Of a stretch of DNA of 64,000 nucleotides, positions 29,261 through 37,311 are shown piece after piece. The stretch comes from DATBQN01 sp963755825. Lineage in GTDB: Bacteria > Acidobacteriota > Thermoanaerobaculia > Multivoradales > UBA5704. The translations under genes and the position numbers were made by a program. The stretch's first letter is position 1. Each line of letters starts with the position of its first letter. The stretch covers positions 930,001 to 994,000 of the forward strand of contig CAVWLA010000001.1 of NCBI GenBank assembly GCA_963755825.1. Reading direction: 5' to 3'. Under the pieces are notes generated by a model, which did not search any database, was not told the origin of the DNA, and saw only the letters and a list, made by a program, of their open reading frames with translations.

Positions 29261-29355
29261 ACGCGTGGGATACGGCACCGACCGATAGGGTGTGGACTGA
29301 AAGCCGGCGCCTTTCGGGATCACTGCTGCGCGGTAGCACTTCATCGCTTCGCCTG

Positions 29356-31455
29356 TCACGTGAAGGGCAGCGGCGCGCTTCGCACGCCTTGAAGTCGAAG
29401 CAGCCGGAACAAGGTGGCCGCGAGAGACACTGCGAAAGACCGCGGCTGCTCGCCCAGCGCGAGTTGGGCCGGGTATTCGCGGAGGGCCGCGAGCACTATG
29501 TCCAACCCTTCTGTCTCGCCGAATTTCGTCTTGAGCTCGTCCTCGTGCTCTCTCGCCCGCCCGCCAGACTCGCCCTGCTCAGCGTCGATGCTTGCTAGCC
29601 CGAGCGTCGCCGCGGCGGCTTCCGGCAACCACCCGAAGTTCAGGGCCTCCCGCCGTAGCTCATCGAAGAGGCTCTCCGCGGTGTCCTTTTCGCCCAGGCT
29701 CGCCGCGATTTCACCTCGCAGGCGGAGCGCATACAGATAGACCGCCGCTGGCTTACGGTGCATGAGAGCAGTGCTCTGCTCTCGCTGGCGCCGTGCGCTC
29801 TCTCCGAGCTCGCGGTCCGCGAAGCCGAGGGCCAGGGCGAGGCCGCCATAGAGCGTCAGCCAGGGGTCGGCGAGGATCGGCAGCTCCTCACTCAGCAGCT
29901 CGACGACATGACCGGCCTTCCCCTCCTCCACTCGGAGGAGCGCCCGTAGCACGCGACAGGCGCTCTCCTCATGCGGCACCTCTTCTTCGGCCCAAACCTC
30001 CGCCGCGCGTTCGAGAAGCGCTGCCGCTTCGTCCGTTCGCCCCTGCTCCCACCGTAGTAGAGCTAGAGCCCGACAGAGATCGGCCTGGACCTCGCCATCG
30101 CCGGAATGGAGAGTCGCTTCCGCGAGGGCCGCCTCCGCCCCCTGATGATCGCCGCCGAGACGGCGGGAAGTGGCGACCCGGCAGGCCGCCCGGGCACGAC
30201 CGTCTACGGCCTCGGCCCCATCACTGAGGCGTCCGGCCACATCGGATGCCAGGCTCGCGAGATCTTGCGCTCGCGCGAGATTCTCGACCAGGTTTCCGTC
30301 CGCCTCTTCGAGCAGCCTATCGACCAGGGCTGAGCGGTGAAACCGTTCACTCTCCATGGCAGGCTTTCGCTCGCTGGCTGGCAACCCCATGAGCTCCTCG
30401 AACAGCTCCTGCGCCTCGCGTGAATCGCGCACCCGCTCCGCAAGGTGCCGCGGCAACTCGCGATCGAGGAGCGACCACAAAGCGGGGGGAGCCGAGGCGC
30501 CCTTCTCCGCGCTCCGGCTCGCCGCCTGCGGCGGAGCGACTTCCTGCTCAGCGGCCCGAAAAAGGTCGCGAATCGCAATGTCCAGCGAATCGCTCAGCAC
30601 GCAGGCGATGACCGAACGGAGGCTCGGGCTCGCCTCCTCTCCTTGGCCTCCTACCTCTTCTTCCGGAAGCGAAAGGGCCAGAGCGTCAAGGCGCCCGCGA
30701 ACGGCGGTCAGGACTGCTGTGATCGCTAGAATCTGGTCCTTGGCGCACTCGGCGAAGTCGCCCTCGTCGCCTTCGCCGAGAGCGTTTGCCGCGGCGAGGA
30801 GCGTCGCTATGGACCGCGGCCGGTCCCCCGCGGCGAGATGGAGCGCCGCAAGCTCGACCAATACCTCGGCGACGAAGTGCGGGTGCGCCATCGCGGCAAG
30901 ACGCTCAACGGCCTGCATCTGAAGCGCGACAGCCCGCTCAAGGTGTCCCTGGTCGCGCCGCAGCCGTGCCCGGAGACAGTAGAACCACGCCTCGTCCACG
31001 GGATCGGGCGAGGTCGCTACGTGACAGGCTGCCTGTCCTAGTGCGCCCTGTGCACGCTCGAAATCGGCTTGCAGGCGGTAGGCGTTGGCGAGCGCTCCCC
31101 AGGCCCGCGCCTTCGCCTGCTCGACGACGCCAGTACGCCCTGCATCGTCGAGCACCCCGAGGATCGCCAAGGCTAGGTCAGCGAGCTCGCCTCCCGCTGC
31201 CTTGCGCTCCAGGCTCCGGTCGACGAGTAGCGCGGCGAGCGCCAGCGAGCGGAAACGGTCGAGGTTCGCCGCCATGTGCTCGCGCACCGCCGGCGGCTCG
31301 GCGAATAGCTCAGCGAGGAGTGCCGGCGCCCGCTCGCGGTCGGCCGCTAAATCGACGCTGAGGCCGTCCGTCGCCTCCGCGAGGCGATCCCAGAGGGCGC
31401 CCGGCAGCTGGGGCGCCGCCGGTCTCCGCTTCGCGGTGAGGTTCGATCCCGTCAT
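29356..31455 (-). CDS. Large TPR-type helical repeat protein
   Basis: The 699-residue, almost wholly alpha-helical protein has many TPR-like units (ARAWGALANAYRLQADFERA, LCRALALLRWEQGRTDEAAA, YLYALRLRGEIAASLGEKDT). No catalytic motif or DNA-binding domain is seen. It is transcribed divergently from an HTH-TPR gene 150 bp away and resembles that gene's TPR half distantly. The start at 31455 (MTGSNL) lacks a strong ribosome site, and upstream in-frame starts exist up to 31557. It may be a protein-interaction partner or sensor. Confidence 0.7.
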   Translation of the reverse strand: MTGSNLTAKRRPAAPQLPGALWDRLAEATDGLSVDLAADRERAPALLAELFAEPPAVREHMAANLDRFRSLALAALLVDRSLERKAAGGELADLALAILGVLDDAGRTGVVEQAKARAWGALANAYRLQADFERAQGALGQAACHVATSPDPVDEAWFYCLRARLRRDQGHLERAVALQMQAVERLAAMAHPHFVAEVLVELAALHLAAGDRPRSIATLLAAANALGEGDEGDFAECAKDQILAITAVLTAVRGRLDALALSLPEEEVGGQGEEASPSLRSVIACVLSDSLDIAIRDLFRAAEQEVAPPQAASRSAEKGASAPPALWSLLDRELPRHLAERVRDSREAQELFEELMGLPASERKPAMESERFHRSALVDRLLEEADGNLVENLARAQDLASLASDVAGRLSDGAEAVDGRARAACRVATSRRLGGDHQGAEAALAEATLHSGDGEVQADLCRALALLRWEQGRTDEAAALLERAAEVWAEEEVPHEESACRVLRALLRVEEGKAGHVVELLSEELPILADPWLTLYGGLALALGFADRELGESARRQREQSTALMHRKPAAVYLYALRLRGEIAASLGEKDTAESLFDELRREALNFGWLPEAAAATLGLASIDAEQGESGGRAREHEDELKTKFGETEGLDIVLAALREYPAQLALGEQPRSFAVSLAATLFRLLRLQGVRSAPLPFT

Positions 31456-31605
31456 CCCGCGAAGAAGGTAGAGCCGGATATGCCGATCCGTGCTGCGGAG
31501 ATATAAAAACGGCGTTTTGATGTATACGTGCAGGAGGATGTTTCGTACCTCCGTCAACTCTCAAGGGTTCCACACTGCGGCGTATCGTGCGAAGATTCTT
31601 CAACC

Positions 31606-33084
31606 ATGACGGGAGAGCCCACGTCCCGCCACCCGCCGTCTGTCCTCGGCCTCGCCCTGACGATCGTGCGGACGATCCAGGGCTGGAAGCAGAGACAGCT
31701 CGCCGAGGCGACGGGTAGAACACGGAGCGCCGTTTCGGCCCAGGAGAAAGGCACCCGGCGCTTGCAGCGCGAGGATCTGGCGGCCTACGCCAAGCGGATG
31801 GGCTTCGACGTGGAGGGGCTGGATTCCGTCATCGCCTCCGCCGAGCAGACTCTCGCGCGGGCGGCGGCCAGCGACGACGACGACCCGGAGGCCGCCTCGC
31901 GCCGCGCCATCTCCCGCGCTGCTGAGCGCATCGTGCGCGCCGGGAGCGACGCGGTCCGCCTGGAGCTCGACCGCGCTGTCAAGGCCGAGAGGGCGCGCCG
32001 GGAGCGCGCCGAGGCGGCGGCCCTCTGGCGCGAAGTCGAGGCGGTGCCGCCGCACGCCCTCGCCGCTCTCGTCGAAAGAGCTCGCGAGTACCAGACCCGC
32101 GCCTTCTGCGAGCTCCTCTGCCGGGAGAGCGAGCGCGCGGCGGCGGACGACCCGCAGAAGGCCATAGTGCTCGCCGAGGCAGCCCTGCGCGCCGCCGAGC
32201 GCGTCCCTGGCCCCGAGCCATGCCGCCGCCGTGCTGAAGGCTACGCTTGGGCGAGCCTCGGCAACGCCCGCCGCGTGGCAAACGACCATGAGGGCGGCGA
32301 CGCCGCCTTCTCTGCGTATCAAGAAGCCTGGAGGACACGCGTGGCGGACGATGACGGCTTCTTCGACCCCGCCCTACCTCTAGACCTCGAAGCCTCGCTC
32401 CGCCGCGCCGAGCGCCGTTTCGACGAGGCGCTCCGCCTGCACGCCCGCGCCATCGCTATCGCACCGCCTGGGAGCGTCGCCTACGTGCTGCTCAATAAAG
32501 CCTTTACACTTCAACACGCGGGACATTACGCGCGATCTCTGCAGACCTTGCGTCAGGCCGCATGCCACATCGACGGCGAGCGCGAGCCTCGGCAGCTCTG
32601 CGTCCTTCAGTTCAATTTGGCGACGAACCTCTGCCACCTCGACCGCTACACGGAGGCCGGGGCGCTGCTGCCCGAGGTGCGGCGGATGGCCGTCGAATCC
32701 GGCTACGAGATCGACCTAATTCGTGTTTTATGGTTGGCCGGTCGCGTAGCCGCCGGCCTCGGCCGCCGGCAGGAGGCCATGGCCGACTTCGAGCAAGTGC
32801 GCTGGGATTTTGCGGCGAAAGGGCTCGGCTACGACATGGCGCTCGCCTCCCTCGACCTCGCGCAGCTCTACTTGGAGGAGGGGCGCACGACCGAGGTCAA
32901 GGCCATCGCCGAGCAGACGGTATCAGTCTTCGCCTCGCGGCAGATCCATCGCGAGGCGCTCGCCGCCCTGACTCTCTTTCGCCGGGCCGCCGAGACCGAG
33001 GCGGCCAGCGCCGATCTCATGCACCACCTCTCTCGGTACCTGGAGCGCGCACGGCGTGAGCCGGGCCTCCATTTCGAGAGATGA
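31606..33084 (+). CDS. XRE-type HTH plus TPR regulator (RRNPP-like layout)
   Basis: The 492-residue protein has an N-terminal XRE helix-turn-helix (about 10-65: GWKQRQLAEATGRTRSAVSA), an Ala/Arg/Glu-rich linker, and a C-terminal TPR array (AEGYAWASLGNARRVANDHE, AYVLLNKAFTLQHAGHYARS, DMALASLDLAQLYLEEGRTT). A DNA-binding domain followed by TPRs is the layout of RRNPP receptors for small peptides. It is a close paralogue of the gene at 33591, with a small exported peptide gene between them on the other strand. No upstream ribosome site is obvious before ATG 31606. Confidence 0.8.
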   Translation: MTGEPTSRHPPSVLGLALTIVRTIQGWKQRQLAEATGRTRSAVSAQEKGTRRLQREDLAAYAKRMGFDVEGLDSVIASAEQTLARAAASDDDDPEAASRRAISRAAERIVRAGSDAVRLELDRAVKAERARRERAEAAALWREVEAVPPHALAALVERAREYQTRAFCELLCRESERAAADDPQKAIVLAEAALRAAERVPGPEPCRRRAEGYAWASLGNARRVANDHEGGDAAFSAYQEAWRTRVADDDGFFDPALPLDLEASLRRAERRFDEALRLHARAIAIAPPGSVAYVLLNKAFTLQHAGHYARSLQTLRQAACHIDGEREPRQLCVLQFNLATNLCHLDRYTEAGALLPEVRRMAVESGYEIDLIRVLWLAGRVAAGLGRRQEAMADFEQVRWDFAAKGLGYDMALASLDLAQLYLEEGRTTEVKAIAEQTVSVFASRQIHREALAALTLFRRAAETEAASADLMHHLSRYLERARREPGLHFER

Positions 33085-33154
33085 GAAACGGCCGGAGCCG
33101 CACCCGCGCGGCCCGGCCCGGCATGGGAGGTGAGGTGGATGGATCGATCGGCGC

Positions 33155-33451
33155 TCAGTGACTCGGGGTACAGAGGCCGTGCGGATCGAGACCACACCCC
33201 TCGTCGAGGGTCGCCACAGGCTCAGCTTGCGCGCAGCGGTCGTGCGGGTCGATGCCGCAAGCTGCCGGCGCGAGAAGATGGATGAGGCGCTGCCACCAGC
33301 CGCTCGTGGTGTTCGGTGCGCTGGAGGCAGCGCGGATCGTCGTGTGCGTTGCGCCCGCGCGTCCGGTCGCGGCTGAAGCTGCGGCTGGCGCGACGAGAGC
33401 CGCCGAGAGGATGAGGGCACAGGCCGTCCTGCTAAGGGTGAAGAGAGGCAT
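33155..33451 (-). CDS. Small exported Cys-containing peptide between two HTH-TPR genes
   Basis: The 98-residue product has a clear signal peptide (MPLFTLSRTACALILSAALV, cleavage near AASA). The mature part is about 70 residues, with GWWQRLIHLL and two copies of a motif, CGIDPHDRC and CGLDPHGLC. AGGAG lies about 8 nt before the ATG. The motif G-[ILV]-D-P-[HN] returns in the exported peptide at 56763, which also lies beside a TPR gene. It could be the precursor of a signal peptide, but this is inference from layout. Confidence 0.65.
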   Translation of the reverse strand: MPLFTLSRTACALILSAALVAPAAASAATGRAGATHTTIRAASSAPNTTSGWWQRLIHLLAPAACGIDPHDRCAQAEPVATLDEGCGLDPHGLCTPSH

Positions 33452-33590
33452 GATAAGGCTCCTTTCGCGAGGCTGCCTCGCGCCGGCCTCCCTGACCCGC
33501 GCCGGTGCCCCGCGAGCGGCAGTATGGGCCTGCGCGAAGTGAATTAATCCACGGAAAGTACATCGGACCTCGATCTCCAAGGAGGCGCAA

Positions 33591-35087
33591 ATGAAGCGAA
33601 CGGAGGAAGGGCGGCGGGAGCCGGGACTGGCGCAGACAGTACGGTTTATCCGTTCCCTCCGCGACTGGAGTCAGCACGACCTGGCGCGGGCCTCCGGCAT
33701 CGGTCAGGATCAAATTTCTCGCTACGAGAGTGGCAAGACCGTCCCGTCCCTCGCGAGCCTCAAGCGGCTGGCAGCCGGCGCCAGGGTGCCGTTCGCGCTC
33801 GTCGAGCTTGCACTCCCATACCTCCGCGAGTCGGCAGGTGCTGCGCTTGGTGCCCAGCCGGCGGCGGAGGAGGAGGAGGAGGAGTCCCCTGCCGCTGCCG
33901 TTGCGAACGCCATACGGGGCATCGTCGAGGCCGAAGCCGCCGCCGTCCTTCGCGAGCTCGCGCCGCCCGCCGCCGCTCCGCCGGCACCACCCTCGGTGGT
34001 GCACCGCGCGGTAGCCGGCCGGCTCTGGGCCGACTTCGCGGATCTCGCCGAAGAGCTCCAGGCCATCGTCGTCCAGCACAGCCACGAACATCGCACCTGG
34101 GCGTTCGCCGAGCGGCTCGCGCACGAGAGCGAGCGCGCCGCTGGGGATGACCCAAGGCGGGCGACCCACCTCGCTAACCTGGCCGTGCTGGCCGCCGCCG
34201 CCACACCGGGCGAGCGGGCCTGGCGCGCCCGCGTCACGGGCTACGCGCGGGGCTCCTTCGCGAACGCCCGCCGCGTGGCGAACGACCACAGCGGCGCCGA
34301 CCAAGCGTTCGACCGCGCGCGGAAGCTCTGGCGCTCCGGCGAGGGGTCAGACCCCGACGGCCTCCTCGACCCGGCGCGCCTGCCGGACCTCGAAGCCTCG
34401 CTCCGTCGCGCCCAGCGGCGCTTCGACGAGGCCTTCAGCCTTCACGACCAGGCGCTCACCGTGGCGCCCGCCGAAAGTATCGCCTACGTGCTCCTAAACA
34501 AAGCGTTCACGTTGGAGCAGGCAGGAAGCTACGAGCACGCGCTTGCGACCCTTGCCGAGGCCGCATCGCACATCGACGGTGAGAGCCGGCCGCGGCAGCT
34601 CTGCGTCCTCCTTTTCAATCGGGCCACGAACCTCTGGCACCTGGGCCGCCATGACCAGGCCGCGGCGCTCCTTCCGGAAGTGCGGCGGATTGCCGAGCGG
34701 CTCGCCATGGACCTAGATCTCCTCCGCCTCCGCTGGTTGGAGGCCCGTGTGGCCGCCGGGCTCGGTCGGAGAAGCGCGGCCATCTCCGTCCTCGAAGACG
34801 TGCAGGCGGCGTTCGCCGACCGCGAGCTGCCGTACGACATGGCGCTCGCCTCGCTCGACCTCGCGAGCCTCTATCTGGAGGATGGGCGAACGGCCGAGGT
34901 CAAGGCGCTCGCCGCCCGCATGGTCAAAATTTTCGTCGTCCAGAAGGTCGCCCGCGAGGCGCTCATGGCCTTGCAAACCTTCGAGCGCGCCGCAAGGGCC
35001 GAACGAGCCACGGCCCAACTCGTCGGCAGCCTTGCGCGCTACCTCCAACAGGCCAGGCAGGACCCGCGGTTGCGCTTCAGGTCATGA
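33591..35087 (+). CDS. XRE-type HTH plus TPR regulator, paralogue of 31606
   Basis: The 498-residue protein starts after a strong AAGGAGG site. The HTH (about 14-70) reads WSQHDLARASGIGQDQISRY, followed by an Ala/Glu-rich linker and a TPR array (GYARGSFANARRVANDHSGA, AYVLLNKAFTLEQAGSYEHA, MALASLDLASLYLEDGRTAE). The C-terminal halves of this protein and its neighbour at 31606 are strongly alike, whereas the HTH domains differ. This suggests duplication with divergence of the DNA-recognition part. The exported peptide gene is divergent, 139 bp upstream, so both could share a regulated promoter region. Confidence 0.82.
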   Translation: MKRTEEGRREPGLAQTVRFIRSLRDWSQHDLARASGIGQDQISRYESGKTVPSLASLKRLAAGARVPFALVELALPYLRESAGAALGAQPAAEEEEEESPAAAVANAIRGIVEAEAAAVLRELAPPAAAPPAPPSVVHRAVAGRLWADFADLAEELQAIVVQHSHEHRTWAFAERLAHESERAAGDDPRRATHLANLAVLAAAATPGERAWRARVTGYARGSFANARRVANDHSGADQAFDRARKLWRSGEGSDPDGLLDPARLPDLEASLRRAQRRFDEAFSLHDQALTVAPAESIAYVLLNKAFTLEQAGSYEHALATLAEAASHIDGESRPRQLCVLLFNRATNLWHLGRHDQAAALLPEVRRIAERLAMDLDLLRLRWLEARVAAGLGRRSAAISVLEDVQAAFADRELPYDMALASLDLASLYLEDGRTAEVKALAARMVKIFVVQKVAREALMALQTFERAARAERATAQLVGSLARYLQQARQDPRLRFRS

Positions 35088-35116
35088 CGCCGACCTATGA
35101 CCGCCCGGGGATTGCC

Positions 35117-35335
35117 TTAAGAGGACGTCCTCGTCTCGGCGAGGCGACACCTGAGCCAGCGCTCGATTTCCTCCTCGCTCCAGCCCACCCGGCCGCTGGA
35201 GAGCCGATGCTGCCGTGGGAACTCTCCCCGTGTCATCAGACGGTAGATCGTCGCACGGCTTAGGCCAGTCCGGCGTACAACCTCCCGGCAGCGCAACGCC
35301 ATCGCCGGGCGATTCTCCTGCACATCCTGTCTCAT
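35117..35335 (-). CDS. AlpA-family excisionase/transcriptional regulator
   Basis: The 72-residue protein has the MerR-like winged helix typical of AlpA proteins: REVVRRTGLSRATIYRLMTR, then GEFPR ... VGWSEEEIERWL. Such small proteins are encoded on integrative elements and prophages and activate integrase genes or aid excision. Its start overlaps the stop of the upstream membrane-protein gene by 4 nt. It marks the left part of the mobilizable element. Confidence 0.85.
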   Translation of the reverse strand: MRQDVQENRPAMALRCREVVRRTGLSRATIYRLMTRGEFPRQHRLSSGRVGWSEEEIERWLRCRLAETRTSS

Positions 35336-35988
35336 CGCGCTTCTCCTGATACCTGAATTGAGGACGGCCTAGCCGTCTCGTGATGACGATTTGCTCGGAG
35401 GGGACAATGGCGGAGATGCCCTGCCGCGGCAGCGGCGGACCGGAAGCTCCTGCCGCAACCTTCTGAGCAGCTATGAGCCAGCTCAGCGCGGGCTTCAGCG
35501 GGCAGGAGCAGGCTGCCTGCTAGCTCCAGGGGCTGAGTCAGGGGGCTGAGCTGGCTCATCAGCTCGCTCCCGGGGGGTGAGGCAGCGCTCGCGAGCATGC
35601 AGCCCGCCGCGGTGACCTCGTGGGCCATAGCGGCGAGTGCCGCCCAGCCCCATTGAAGGTTCGACGAGCCCAGGACCTCGGAGAGGGTTCTGCCGCTCAG
35701 GCCCGCCGCAATCATCGGCACGAGAAGCGCGCCTGACGAGGCGAGGACGGCTACCCAGGCCGCCGTCAGCAAGCCCCGCCAGAGCTTCGCCGTCGCCAGC
35801 GCATGCGCGAGGTAGAGGTTGCCGCCTGTCAGCACGACCGCTGTTCCGAGACCGGCAACAACCAGGAGACCTCTTTGCCATTCGAGCCCGACGGGCTCGC
35901 GGTCCGCGGCCAATAGGGCGAGGATGAGCCGAGGCGCCTGTACGAGGACAGCGGCGAAGGCAATCCATCGGCCAGTTGTAGGAGTCAT
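35332..35988 (-). CDS. Membrane protein with a C-terminal C2H2-like zinc motif
   Basis: The 218-residue protein has about four hydrophobic segments (residues 10-130). The tail CSEGCGRSFRSAAAAAGHLRHC has the spacing of a zinc finger. No family is recognised. The gene overlaps the AlpA-like gene by 4 nt, so they are expressed together. A membrane protein with a finger-like tail might tether a nucleic acid or a partner protein, but nothing shows this directly. Confidence 0.6.
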   Translation of the reverse strand: MTPTTGRWIAFAAVLVQAPRLILALLAADREPVGLEWQRGLLVVAGLGTAVVLTGGNLYLAHALATAKLWRGLLTAAWVAVLASSGALLVPMIAAGLSGRTLSEVLGSSNLQWGWAALAAMAHEVTAAGCMLASAASPPGSELMSQLSPLTQPLELAGSLLLPAEARAELAHSCSEGCGRSFRSAAAAAGHLRHCPLRANRHHETARPSSIQVSGEAR

Positions 35989-36074
35989 CGAGTACGTTCC
36001 TCCTCGACTAAGCAGCAGGGTTCTTTTGATCGCCGGTGCTTCGTGATTCGCAAACCGACTCTTATCGATCGCTC

Positions 36075-36305
36075 ATGTCTCCTATTGTTCATCTTTGTCT
36101 TCTGTTGTCTCTATTGTCATTCTCTACACCGTTCGCCGCCGAGTGTGCCAGCGAGCGATCCGCCTTGCAAATCATGGAAAACCTAATCTCCGTGTCTTCG
36201 TGCTACGCCGATCGTCATGCACGCGGCGAGTGTGCCAATAAATGGGCTCCGCTGCAACAAGAACCGCAAACTGTCCGCAGCTATGGACTTCGAAAAGCTG
36301 GCTAA
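36075..36305 (+). CDS. Possible small exported protein
   Basis: The 76-residue frame starts with a signal-peptide-like sequence (MSPIVHLCLLLSLLSFSTPF, then AAECA). The mature part has Cys residues in SSCYADRHARGECANKW, which resembles a small Cys-paired exported protein. The region is AT-richer than its surroundings. There is no clear ribosome site. It could equally be a chance frame in the non-coding leader of the element. Confidence 0.35.
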   Translation: MSPIVHLCLLLSLLSFSTPFAAECASERSALQIMENLISVSSCYADRHARGECANKWAPLQQEPQTVRSYGLRKAG

Positions 36306-36317
36306 AGAATAGGGGCA

Positions 36318-36353
36318 TTTGTGGCGTTTGTGGCGTTTGTGGCGTTTGCTGCG
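36318..36353. repeat. Short tandem repeat TTTGTGGCG (four units)
   Basis: There are three perfect 9-bp units and a fourth with one change (TTTGCTGCG), lying in the non-coding leader upstream of mobC. About 490 bp (36306-36798) hold no convincing gene. Besides this repeat and the palindrome at 36425 I see no other structure there. The origin of transfer is probably somewhere in this region. Confidence 0.7.
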
Positions 36354-36424
36354 TTTCCCGCCAAGTCTTTTCCCCGCCATCGCTTAGGCCCTGCTCTTGT
36401 TTTCGTCACCGCTGAATAGCTCTG

Positions 36425-36456
36425 GTTGACCGCGGTCAACTCCCTGTCGCGGAGTT
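36425..36456. repeat. 16-bp perfect palindrome plus overlapping inverted repeat upstream of mobC
   Basis: GTTGACCGCGGTCAAC (36425-36440) is a perfect palindrome. AACTCC (36438-36443) and GGAGTT (36451-36456) form a second inverted repeat that overlaps its end. It lies 343 bp upstream of mobC. Candidates are an operator for a dimeric regulator or part of the oriT. No nick-site consensus is recognised. Confidence 0.6.
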
Positions 36457-36798
36457 CCTGTTGGCTTCCTATTTCGCCGCGCGCTGGCGTAGCACGAAAA
36501 CCCGATGCGCCGCACGAAAGTCCGAAGGGACCGTGCGTCCTCGCCTCCTGCCGCCTATCTCGCGGCCACCTAGCTAGGAGCCTGGCGGCGGCTACGGCAT
36601 CAGGTTATTCCCGGCCGTCTCGGATCATTCTTTATTGTCCCTTTCTGTCTCGTTCCGTTTCTATTGATGTTTCATGTGCGATCAGTATTGCGATTCGATT
36701 TGCGTTCGTGTACGGTCCATCCGGTGATGAATTGCGGAGCAAGTCAGTGGGATGCCGGCAAGCGTCATCCCGAGCTTTCTCGCCCGTAGGCTCGAAAG

Positions 36799-37311
36799 AT
36801 GAAAACCGCAACAATCGCCCGGCTGCGCCGCTTGAGCGTCCGACTCTCGGCCGCCGAGTATTCGGGGCTCACCGCCGCCGCTATCGCCGCCGGCACGAGC
36901 CCTTCAACACTGCTCCGGGACCTCGCCCTCGCCACCCTGGTTCGCCCCCTTTCCTCGCCGCAACCGCTGGCGATCCAGGCGGGCGGGCTTCTCACGCACC
37001 GCGTCTCAAGCCGTTTGACCTCGGCCGAAGCGGAGGCTCTCGGCCTCCGCGCTCGCGAATGCGATCTTCCGGTCGCGGCCTACGTCCGCGAGATCATCCG
37101 TGGCTCGACGCCATCCGCGCGCCGGCCTTCGGCCCGCGAGGCCGTCGTCGCGCTCAGCCGCGTGGGCAACAACCTCAACCAGCTCACGCGCCTTGCCCAC
37201 GGCGGGACGTTGATCCCGGCAGATCTCTTCCGGGCGATCGAGGCGCTCCGGGTCGAGGTCTATCGGGTACGCGCGGAGATCCTCGCGGCCGACGCGAAGG
37301 CGCGCTGGTGA
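36799..37311 (+). CDS. Mobilization accessory protein, MobC-like
   Basis: The 170-residue protein has an N-terminal ribbon-helix-helix-like region (RLSVRLSAAEYSGL) and the MobC signature VGNNLNQLTRLAHGGTL near residues 124-140. MobC proteins bind at oriT and help the relaxase open the strands. Its stop overlaps the start of the relaxase gene (GTGA), showing translational coupling. Confidence 0.85.
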   Translation: MKTATIARLRRLSVRLSAAEYSGLTAAAIAAGTSPSTLLRDLALATLVRPLSSPQPLAIQAGGLLTHRVSSRLTSAEAEALGLRARECDLPVAAYVREIIRGSTPSARRPSAREAVVALSRVGNNLNQLTRLAHGGTLIPADLFRAIEALRVEVYRVRAEILAADAKARW

